Origin: Pseudomonadota bacterium
GTDB lineage: Bacteria; Pseudomonadota; Gammaproteobacteria; Steroidobacterales; Steroidobacteraceae
Assembly (NCBI GenBank): GCA_021820785.1
Contig: JAKADE010000011.1
Location: 1-19,248 of the forward strand
DNA length: 19,248 bases
Direction of reading: 5' to 3'
The notes under the pieces are model-generated. The model was given only the letters and a program-made list of their open reading frames with translations, did not search any database and was not told where the DNA came from. The position numbers were made by a program, and so were the translations under genes. This document shows, one piece after another, positions 8,786-15,669 of this stretch; positions within the stretch are counted from its first letter, which is position 1; every line of letters starts with the position of its first letter.

Positions 8786-8939
8786 AATGGAATCCTAGTT
8801 TGTTCTTGCTCACCGCGTGGTTCGCTTCCGTTTATATCTCCCCTGCATAGCTCGTATTTCCCCCTTCGGTTCTACACCATCGGTTCTTGCTTCCTGTGTC
8901 GCTATACCTCGGGAATGAACTTGAATCAGGAGAGGGTTT

Positions 8940-9698
8940 ATGATCGATGTCATCCAAGCACGCGCTCATCTGATGCAGCAGGTCAGTGACCATGTCCGCA
9001 ATGGATACCGTCACTGGGTCACCGGGACCGTGTCGCTGGAGCGCGCTCGGGCGTGGTCTGAGAAAGCCGTCAAGCTGTACGACGTCGAGCAGGATCGCAA
9101 TCGCCGTGCCCGAGCAAAAAAGGCGGGCCGGGGTTCGGCCTATCTGCTGTTTTATTCACTGAACCGATCCCTCGACACGAAACAGCTTGGGTGGATTCTC
9201 CTCGCCTCCGACGGTGACCACCTCGCGCACAAGCTCGAGAGACTACAACGTACCGAAACGAGCCCCGTGACCCTGTTTGGCTACAACCTGGTTCGCGAAC
9301 CCAAGCCGGACAACGCTCACCCTCCGTGGACGTGGCGCATGAGCCATGCGACATACCAGGCGTGGCGTGAGCGCATCATTGACGTGATCCGTCGAGGAAG
9401 CGAATTTGATCTACAGCAGGTCCTGAAGGTCTTGCGGGGAGCGCCCGGATTCGCGGGGGTGCGCGGGCAGATCAAAGCTCTGCATCGCCTGATCCGCTAC
9501 GAATGGGCTGCGCGTCATGGGAAGCGCACGCCGCAACCCACGCTACCGCGAATTTGGTTCGCGCCGCGGATGCAGGTCGTCCGTGTTCCGCTATCGGCGT
9601 ATCTCACGGCGCACAAGCGTGCACAGGATGAGCACGCGGCCAAGCTCGTTGAAGGACAGTCTGCGACGGACGACGCTCAGCTCATCCCGTGGCAGTAG
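8940..9698 (+). CDS. unrecognised 252-aa protein of the integrated element
   Basis: I do not recognise this gene. It has a good start: AGGAG at 8928-8932, seven bases before the ATG. The product is soluble, with no signal peptide or membrane segment, and basic in its first half (RNRRARAKKAGRG). Visible marks are a hydrophobic stretch SAYLLFYSL, a conserved-looking core PPWTWRMSHATYQAWRERI, a PGFAGVRGQIKALHRLIRYE segment, and a variable acidic tail. The W-T-W-R-M and P-G-F-A-G segments recall small hypothetical proteins of plasmids and integrative elements, but this is a vague memory. It lies between the hairpin-rich stretch and the recombinase gene, on the recombinase strand, with 269 bases between them. 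A DNA-binding or element-maintenance role is possible but unproven. Confidence 0.7.
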   Translation: MIDVIQARAHLMQQVSDHVRNGYRHWVTGTVSLERARAWSEKAVKLYDVEQDRNRRARAKKAGRGSAYLLFYSLNRSLDTKQLGWILLASDGDHLAHKLERLQRTETSPVTLFGYNLVREPKPDNAHPPWTWRMSHATYQAWRERIIDVIRRGSEFDLQQVLKVLRGAPGFAGVRGQIKALHRLIRYEWAARHGKRTPQPTLPRIWFAPRMQVVRVPLSAYLTAHKRAQDEHAAKLVEGQSATDDAQLIPWQ

Positions 9699-9752
9699 GA
9701 CCTGGCCGGCCAGTTCAAGGCGCGATGTGCCTCCAGAACGCCGCCATTGCGG

Positions 9753-9778
9753 GCACCGGGGTGGATAAACTCCGGTGC
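9753..9778 (+). terminator. hairpin after the 252-aa gene
   Basis: GCACCGG (9753-9759) pairs perfectly with CCGGTGC (9772-9778) around a 12-base loop, 55 bases after the stop codon. Only TT follows, so it could end transcription weakly or protect the mRNA end. A small AT-rich dyad, TTTTAG/CTAAAA (9821-9840), lies further towards the recombinase and could be an operator. Confidence 0.35.
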
Positions 9779-9967
9779 TTTACTGGGAATGGAGAAAGTC
9801 CCCCAGACACAGTGTTCCGGTTTTAGATCGGGAGCTAAAAAGCGTTCGCGTCGCAAGGCCACGCCGGATACAAGGCAACGCCCGTCGATTACACTATTGC
9901 CTTCAAAGGGTCGACCGGCACCGGAGCTGGCCGTGGAATTTTTATACGACGCCCTGCGGAGCAAGCT

Positions 9968-11446
9968 ATGAACGCGGCCATGTACCTGCGAAGCAGTAAA
10001 GATCGCTCCGACGTCAGTATTGCGGCTCAGCGACACGAACTGGATAAACTCGCCGCCGCGCGTTCGCTGAAAGTCGTCAAGCACTTCGAAGATGCGGTCG
10101 AGTCGGGCGCCACAGAGGACCGTCCCGGCTTCCTTGCACTCATTCGAAGCCTCAAGGATCCTCACCGGAACTGGTCCATGCTGCTGGTTTACGACACCAG
10201 CCGTATCGCACGGCGCCGGCACATCGCGCAGGCCATCAAGCATCAGGCGAAAAAACACGGTGTCACGATCCTGTATGCCCGCATGCCGACGGACCTCGAT
10301 CCGGTATCCGAGATCGTACTGGAGTCGGTATTCGAGGCCATGGACGAGGCACATTCGATCATGTCTCGCGAAAAGGGCCTCGCCGGGATGTCCGAAAACG
10401 TTCGCCAAGGTTGGCGTGCCGGCGGGCGGGCGCCTTTTGGGTATCGTCTAGAATCACATCCGACCGGTGCCATCCGCTATGGTCAGCCCGTCACCAAATC
10501 GAAGCTGGTCCCGAACGCCGATGCGCCCAAGATCCGCCGATACCTGAAGGACCGTGCAGCCGGGGTGTCCCGAAGCATTGCCCAGCGCCGCCTCCCGATG
10601 AGTCCGTCATCCCTGATCGGGGTGGAATGGAATGCGCTGACCTATGCCGGTCACACGGTCTGGAACCGTCACGCGGCCGCCGGGACGGGACACAAGCGCC
10701 GTCCGCGCTCCGAGTGGCAGATCACGCGCGAGACGCACCCTGCCCTGATCACGGACGCTGAGGCGGAAACGATACTCGCCCAGTTGGAAACGAGCCGGGT
10801 CGGAGAGGCGGTGAGTCGAGCCAAGGCCTCAATGAACGACAGACATCTGCTGGCAGGCCTGCTGTGCACGCCGGACGGCACGCTCTGGGTGGGCCACGGC
10901 AAGCATTACCGCCTCAGACGTAAGGCCGAAGGTCGCGGGAAGCTCGTGCCCGCAGACCTCGTGGAACGGGCCGTCCTCGGTCAATTGGCGGCGGATATGG
11001 CCTCAGATGCGTTCCTGAGCGAACTGCTGGCGACGGCCAAGCGATTCAATGCCACCACCGATCCGGCCGCCCCCATCGCCGAGCAGATCCGCCTGCTGGA
11101 AAAGGAGAAGGCGCGCGCCGCCGAGCTAGCGCTCTCCACCGACGACGGGGTGTTCATCAAACTCGTGGCGGAGAAGAGCCGCCACATCGAGGCGCTGCAG
11201 CGAGAAATGGCTGCCGTGCGCAAGGACAATGCGCTGGCCGACCACGTGGCCGCCTTGACCGTCGAAGGACTGCGGGAACTCCTCGCCGAACAGAAGCCCG
11301 AGAAAGCCCTCGAGGTCCTCGTCGAGCGCATCGTGCTCGACCCCGAGGCGCTCACCTGCCAGATCGAGTTCAAGGCGGTGCCGGGCGAGCGAAAGTGGCG
11401 ATCTGTGGCGTCCCCAAGGGGATTCGAACCCCTGTTACCGCCGTGA
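9968..11446 (+). CDS. large serine recombinase (site-specific integrase)
   Basis: The 492-aa protein has an N-terminal resolvase domain (about 1-150) with the YLRSS motif: R8 and the presumed nucleophile S10, plus DTSRIARR (D76, S78, R79). A recombinase domain follows from about 155 (GGRAPFGYR). About 290-335 sits where a zinc ribbon is expected, but only one cysteine is left (LLAGLLCTPDG). A coiled-coil-like segment covers about 360-430. It should cut and rejoin DNA at the element's att sites. GGAG at 9958-9961, six bases before the ATG, supports the start. The gene is the tRNA-proximal gene of the element. Its last 13 codons and the stop are antisense to tRNA-Glu, giving the tail VASPRGFEPLLPP. 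A diverged copy of its 3' end lies at 6182-6319. Confidence 0.92.
   Translation: MNAAMYLRSSKDRSDVSIAAQRHELDKLAAARSLKVVKHFEDAVESGATEDRPGFLALIRSLKDPHRNWSMLLVYDTSRIARRRHIAQAIKHQAKKHGVTILYARMPTDLDPVSEIVLESVFEAMDEAHSIMSREKGLAGMSENVRQGWRAGGRAPFGYRLESHPTGAIRYGQPVTKSKLVPNADAPKIRRYLKDRAAGVSRSIAQRRLPMSPSSLIGVEWNALTYAGHTVWNRHAAAGTGHKRRPRSEWQITRETHPALITDAEAETILAQLETSRVGEAVSRAKASMNDRHLLAGLLCTPDGTLWVGHGKHYRLRRKAEGRGKLVPADLVERAVLGQLAADMASDAFLSELLATAKRFNATTDPAAPIAEQIRLLEKEKARAAELALSTDDGVFIKLVAEKSRHIEALQREMAAVRKDNALADHVAALTVEGLRELLAEQKPEKALEVLVERIVLDPEALTCQIEFKAVPGERKWRSVASPRGFEPLLPP
11404..11419 (+). repeat. right attachment-site repeat inside tRNA-Glu
   Basis: This sequence is identical to 6304-6319. Fourteen of its bases are the 3' end of tRNA-Glu, including the encoded CCA (TGG on this strand). 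The tRNA stays whole on this side, as in elements that restore their target. Confidence 0.75.
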
Positions 11447-11481
11447 AAGGGCGATGTCCTGGGCCTCTAGACGATGGGGAC
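11406..11481 (-). tRNA. tRNA-Glu (anticodon TTC)
   Basis: Read on the minus strand, 76 bases begin GTCCCCATCGTCTAGAGGCC and end in GGGGACGCCA with CCA encoded. The acceptor stem GTCCCCA/TGGGGAC, the T arm AGGGG-TTCGAAT-CCCCT and the anticodon loop CTTTCAC all fold normally. The first pair of the anticodon stem is U-G where the E. coli tRNA has C-G, as I recall it. The 3' end is the insertion site of the element to its left, and the recombinase stop codon lies in the antisense of the anticodon loop. Confidence 0.95.
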
Positions 11482-11588
11482 CCAGCTCGATAGACCGCGC
11501 CGCCGGGGGATCCCCTTGGCGCGGGGGCCGCAAGATTACACGCCCTGAGGCCGACGAACAATGGCGCCGTGCGGTCGGGGCGGGACCG

Positions 11589-11625
11589 GGCGCCGGCCAG
11601 GACCCGGAAACCGGCCTTTGGCGCC
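11589..11625 (-). terminator. large GC hairpin after tamB
   Basis: GGCGCC (11589-11594) can pair with GGCGCC (11620-11625), continued by GGCC/GGCC inside with a three-base bulge. It lies about 40 bases after the tamB stop on the minus strand. There is no T-run, so termination here would be inefficient or depend on Rho. Confidence 0.35.
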
Positions 11626-11664
11626 CGACGAACGCCGGCAGGGAGCGCGGTGGGCCGGGGTAGG

Positions 11665-14600
11665 TTATTGGTACCGCACCTGGTACGACAGTCCGATGCT
11701 GCTGCCCGGGTCGTTCTGGGGCGTAGTGCCCTGCGCCGTGGCCGTGCCGTTGCCAAGGCGCGTCTCGAGCTTCAGATGCGGCGTGAGAATCACATCGACG
11801 CGGATCTGACTCGAGCCCTGAGTCGTGTGCGACGCTGCCACGTACACGCGGTTCGAGATGTACTTGCCAGCCGTGACGCTTGTTCCACCGGATGCGGCGC
11901 CAGCGCCCGCCGCGCCCGTCCCGGGCGCCGCACTCGCCACCGAAAGGGTATTGAGCCCGAAGGTGTGCCGGATCCAGGTGAGCGGATTGTAACGACTGGC
12001 GCCGCCGCCGCCGATGCCGCTCAGGCTCGCCAGACTCGCACCGGTCTCGGCCAGCTCGTACGGCGTGAGCTGTGCGGCCGGCTTGCCGAACAGCAGCAAC
12101 GCGAGCAGATCGTCCTGGGGCAGCTGCGGATGGCTGAAGAGCAGGATCTTCGGGGCGTCCGCAAAGCCGGTGACGCGCAGCGTCACGGTGGTCGTGGCGG
12201 TGTAGAACACCGTCGTCTGCGCAACGAAATCCAGCGTTGGATCGATCTGCCGGCGCAGCCCCTCGCCGTTGAACCCGACCCGGCCATGGGTGAAGTTCAG
12301 GTGCGTGCCCGCCAGCGAAAACGACCCGCGGGTCATGGTGAACCCGCCGCTGACGCGCGGCTCGGCCGTGGTTCCGGAGATCTCGAGCGCGCCGCCCAAT
12401 TGGGCGTCGAGTCCCCGGCCGCGCACGAAGATGGACTGCGGGGCCTGCAAGTTCAGCCCGAGTCCGATCACGAGACGACGCCGCTTGCGCCGCTGCCGGG
12501 CGGCCTCGCCCGGCCGGATCACGTTGAGCGTCGCGACGTTCGGCGGAAATCCATTCGGCACGCTGATCGCCGCGTGCAGGATCCGAATCGTACCGGTCAG
12601 ATCCAACCGATGGCGCAGGGTGCCGGCCAGGTGCAGATCCGTATCGAGGTCGGCGGTCAGAATGTCGCTGGTCACCGGCTGGATGTCGTGCGCGCGCAGG
12701 GACACATCGACCGGCATCCCGGGCCGCAGCACACCGATCGTGCCGGCGGCAGACAGCTGGCCCCGCCCGGCGCGCGCCGTGAGCGTCGCAATCCGCAGCA
12801 CGCCGTGATCGCCCACCAGACGGGCCTCGACGTCGCTGAAGTGAATGCCGTTGGCGTAGTCGCGCACATCACCATGGGTCAGTCGCACGACGCCACGGAT
12901 CTCGGGGGCGCTCGTGGTGCCCTCGACCTGCGCATCGACCGTGAGCGTTCCCTGGGCCCGCTCCCCGCGGGCCTCGAGCATGGCATTGGCCAACGCGGCA
13001 TCCAGGGTGCCGGCGAGCTTCAGATTGAGCGCACCGGTGGCCGTCAACGGCGCGCGGCCGCTCACACTGAACCGTGACGCGCGGCCCGCCGCGAGTGCGG
13101 CGGAGAGGTCTGCGATGCCCCCTTGCAGGCGGGCCGCGCCGTGCGCATGGAGTGCCGGCAGCCCCTGCGCGGCCGGTCCGGCAAATCGCACGCCCGAGAT
13201 CGCGAACGACACCTGGCCGGTCGGCGCGGCGCGTGGACCGCTCAGCTGCACTTCGGCGCCGAACGTGCCGTGGGCGAGCAGACCCGGCGCAAACGCATCG
13301 ACGAGGCCGGCATCGAGATGTTCGAGGGACGCTCGCACGTCGAGGGCCGGAGAGAGTTCCCCGTGCAGCGCGAACACCGCCCGCTGCAAGCCGAGACGCA
13401 GATCGCTCACCCGCAGACCCTGCGCGAAGGTGACGCGGGCCGGCGCCAGCAGTCGCAGCGTCTGACCGCGGTACTGCGCACTGAGGTGCAGCAGATCCAG
13501 CCGTCGCGCCGCACCGTCGAGCCGGCCCGTAGCGGCCAGACTCGCCGGCGCACCGCCCACGGCAGGGGACTCGGCCGTGACGGCCGTCTGCAGCGCATCG
13601 ATCGGACCCGAAGCGGACACCGTGAGTGCGCCCCGCAGGGCGCCGACGCTGAGTGCCCGTCCTGAGAGCGCCAGCTGCACGGTTTCCTCGCCCGCGCGCG
13701 GCAGGAGTTCCAACTGCGCATCGATCTGCCCCGCAAGCGCCGTCCCGGTCAGGGTCTGCAAGTCACTCAGCTGCCCGATGCGCAGATGCCATCGGCCGCG
13801 CGCGGCCGTGAGCCGAGCCCCCGAGGTCAGCGCGCCGGTCAGATCGAGGCTCCTCCAGTGTGCCTCGCGCACCGCCACCCGGAATTTTCTCTCGACGGCA
13901 CGGGCGAGCGATGCGTCCACCTTCAACGGCGCACCGTCGAACGTCCCGCCTGCCTGCAGTGTGGCCGTCAGCGCCGAAGGCACGCCGCGCGCCCGCACAG
14001 TCGCCTCGACCTGCCCCGGCGGCGAGCCGCCCACCGACAGCGTGGATCGCGCCCGCAGGTCGAGCGTCAGTGCATCGAGCGCCCCATCGGCCGACCCGCG
14101 AACCTGAAGCGAGCCACTCGCCCGCGACCAGAGACGCTGCACGTTCGCGCAGGACACCTGCCAGCGGGCATGCAGCGAGCGCAGTGCGCCGGCCGCAGCG
14201 CCGCTGCGATGACGTTCGGCGCGCGCCGTGGCGGACACTGACAGGCCCTGCCCCGTGAGCTCCAGGCGCTCGAGATCGGCCCGGGTGGGCGAGAGACTCG
14301 CCTCGAGCGCCAGATGCGCCTGCGCCCCGAGCAACCGCGCGACCACACTGGCACCGGTGAGGGGTCCCGCGCCGCGCAGCGTCAAACGGGTCGTTGCGCC
14401 GTGCTGCGCCAGCCGCCCAGAGAACTGCAGCGTGCCACGTACGTCCTGGTGATAGAACGCCGCCAGGGGCGCCAGGTCCGGCATGCGCAGCGTGAACGTG
14501 GCGCTGCGCGGCCCCGACGTCAGCGCTCGCGCCGAGACCTCGAACAGCCGATCGGTGAGCCGGATCTGCAGCGGTCGGTGCGCCGCGCGCAGCTGCAGCG

Positions 14601-15669
14601 AGGCATCGAGGTGCAGCGGCGAGCCCTGCAGCAGCTGCGGATACGATCCCGGCAGACGAATCCCGCGGGCGCTTGCGCGCATGGTGAGCACGCGACCATC
14701 GGCATGCAGATGCGCGCTGAGCGACCCGAGCGCTGCCCCGTCGTTCAGCTGAAGTCCCGAGAGCTCGAGCACACCGCTCGCCTCTGCCGAGGACAGCGGC
14801 CCGTGCCAACGGCCCGTGAGATCGAGACGCTGCCAGGCGAGTCCGGCCCGGGGGGCCATCGCCGGGGAGGTGACGGTGTAGGCAAGATCGGCGGAGCGCC
14901 GCGTGAGATCGATCGTTCCGCCGATCTGAGCGTTGAGTTTGCCGGCCTGCGCAGTGAAGTGCAGCGTCTCGGCACTGCGGGGCCCCTGCAGGCTCGCGCT
15001 CACCTGCAAGGGCGCAAGTCCGGGCACGTTCACCCAATGCTCCAGAGGACCGCCGGCCGGCTCCTGAAGCAGCAGCGCCGCGGTCACGGCCGACGGTGCC
15101 GCATGCCAGGTCAACACGTAGAGCCCCTGACCATTGGTGCGCCGCACGTGCAGACTGACCTGGGCGTCGTCGATCGAACGGTAATGAACCGAGCCGCGCA
15201 CACGCAGGCGGGCACGGTGGCCGGCGGCGGCAGGCTCGAGCACCAGCATGCCGATCCTGACACGGTCGACGTCGATGTGCGGCAGGTGCGTCGCGCCGCC
15301 CCCGCTGGAACCGGGACGGGTACTGACCGGCCGCCGCAGCACCTCGATGCGCGCTGCGCTCAGCGCCTCGATGTGCAGATCCCACCTGAGGAGCGCCAGA
15401 GGCGACCAGCGCAGCGAGAGGTCCTCGGCGCGCAACCAGATGCCGCGGGCGTCGCCGATCTGCAGCTGACCGACCGTGATCTGCGACGGGAAGCGTCCCT
15501 GCAGTCCGCTGAGGCGCACGCGCCCGGCGGTGAGCGCGGCCGTTTCGCGCTCGAGCAGGCGACGCCCGGCGCGAGTGTTGCCGGCGAGAATCGCCCCGCC
15601 GACGACGAGCACGACGAGCAGCGCCGCCGCGCCGAGCGTCCAGGCCGCATAGCGCAGCGCCCGGCGCAT
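11665..15669 (-). CDS. tamB: translocation and assembly module inner-membrane protein TamB
   Basis: This 1334-aa protein starts with a signal anchor (about 8-30, AAWTLGAAALLVVLVVGGAI) and continues as a very long beta-rich region. The C-terminal TamB domain (DUF490) covers about 980-1334 and includes the family segment PQDDLLALLLFGKPAAQLTP. TamB is anchored in the inner membrane and spans the periplasm as a beta-groove. It works with TamA in outer-membrane protein assembly, and the wider family takes part in phospholipid transport to the outer membrane. The length is close to E. coli TamB (about 1260 aa). Its ATG overlaps the tamA stop by one base (TGATG), which points to translational coupling. 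Codon use is strongly GC-rich, like tamA and unlike the island to its left. Confidence 0.95.
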   Translation of the reverse strand: MRRALRYAAWTLGAAALLVVLVVGGAILAGNTRAGRRLLERETAALTAGRVRLSGLQGRFPSQITVGQLQIGDARGIWLRAEDLSLRWSPLALLRWDLHIEALSAARIEVLRRPVSTRPGSSGGGATHLPHIDVDRVRIGMLVLEPAAAGHRARLRVRGSVHYRSIDDAQVSLHVRRTNGQGLYVLTWHAAPSAVTAALLLQEPAGGPLEHWVNVPGLAPLQVSASLQGPRSAETLHFTAQAGKLNAQIGGTIDLTRRSADLAYTVTSPAMAPRAGLAWQRLDLTGRWHGPLSSAEASGVLELSGLQLNDGAALGSLSAHLHADGRVLTMRASARGIRLPGSYPQLLQGSPLHLDASLQLRAAHRPLQIRLTDRLFEVSARALTSGPRSATFTLRMPDLAPLAAFYHQDVRGTLQFSGRLAQHGATTRLTLRGAGPLTGASVVARLLGAQAHLALEASLSPTRADLERLELTGQGLSVSATARAERHRSGAAAGALRSLHARWQVSCANVQRLWSRASGSLQVRGSADGALDALTLDLRARSTLSVGGSPPGQVEATVRARGVPSALTATLQAGGTFDGAPLKVDASLARAVERKFRVAVREAHWRSLDLTGALTSGARLTAARGRWHLRIGQLSDLQTLTGTALAGQIDAQLELLPRAGEETVQLALSGRALSVGALRGALTVSASGPIDALQTAVTAESPAVGGAPASLAATGRLDGAARRLDLLHLSAQYRGQTLRLLAPARVTFAQGLRVSDLRLGLQRAVFALHGELSPALDVRASLEHLDAGLVDAFAPGLLAHGTFGAEVQLSGPRAAPTGQVSFAISGVRFAGPAAQGLPALHAHGAARLQGGIADLSAALAAGRASRFSVSGRAPLTATGALNLKLAGTLDAALANAMLEARGERAQGTLTVDAQVEGTTSAPEIRGVVRLTHGDVRDYANGIHFSDVEARLVGDHGVLRIATLTARAGRGQLSAAGTIGVLRPGMPVDVSLRAHDIQPVTSDILTADLDTDLHLAGTLRHRLDLTGTIRILHAAISVPNGFPPNVATLNVIRPGEAARQRRKRRRLVIGLGLNLQAPQSIFVRGRGLDAQLGGALEISGTTAEPRVSGGFTMTRGSFSLAGTHLNFTHGRVGFNGEGLRRQIDPTLDFVAQTTVFYTATTTVTLRVTGFADAPKILLFSHPQLPQDDLLALLLFGKPAAQLTPYELAETGASLASLSGIGGGGASRYNPLTWIRHTFGLNTLSVASAAPGTGAAGAGAASGGTSVTAGKYISNRVYVAASHTTQGSSQIRVDVILTPHLKLETRLGNGTATAQGTTPQNDPGSSIGLSYQVRYQ

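Larger units (their letters stand above)
7568..8939. other. 1.4-kb gene-free, hairpin-rich stretch
   Basis: No open frame here looks like a protein: those present are short, lie on both strands and resemble no family. The stretch is instead rich in perfect inverted repeats, including GCACCCATGGGTGC (7873-7886), GCAC/GTGC around CAAA (7923-7934), GCCGGG/CCCGGC near 8130-8150, GTCCC/GGGAC (8589-8602), a 10-bp stem (8615-8641), GGGTTC/GAACCC (8741-8769) and CGGCC/GGCCG (8771-8785). It may hold structured RNA, a replication or transfer site, or the remains of a group II intron on the minus strand. Confidence 0.5.
6304..11419 (+). mobile_element. 5.1-kb integrated element at tRNA-Glu
   Basis: The element is bounded by a perfect 16-bp direct repeat (TGTGGCGTCCCCAAGG) at 6304-6319 and 11404-11419. 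The right copy includes the last 14 bases of tRNA-Glu. It contains an exported cargo protein (minus strand), a gene-free hairpin-rich stretch, an unrecognised 252-aa protein and a large serine recombinase placed at the tRNA-proximal end, the usual position for an integrase. No conjugation, replication or capsid genes are visible, so it is probably a small genomic island that is mobilised, if at all, by other elements. Part of the repeat identity could come from homology between the two recombinase 3' ends, so the exact crossover point is uncertain. Confidence 0.7.

Noticed and set aside
8047..8850. short plus-strand frames in the hairpin-rich stretch
   Set aside because: No ribosome-binding sites, no recognisable motifs, and frames that simply run through inverted repeats.
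9747..9971. 74-codon frame overlapping the recombinase start by ATGA
   Set aside because: It begins with TTG without a ribosome-binding site and its product looks random; the overlap alone is weak evidence.
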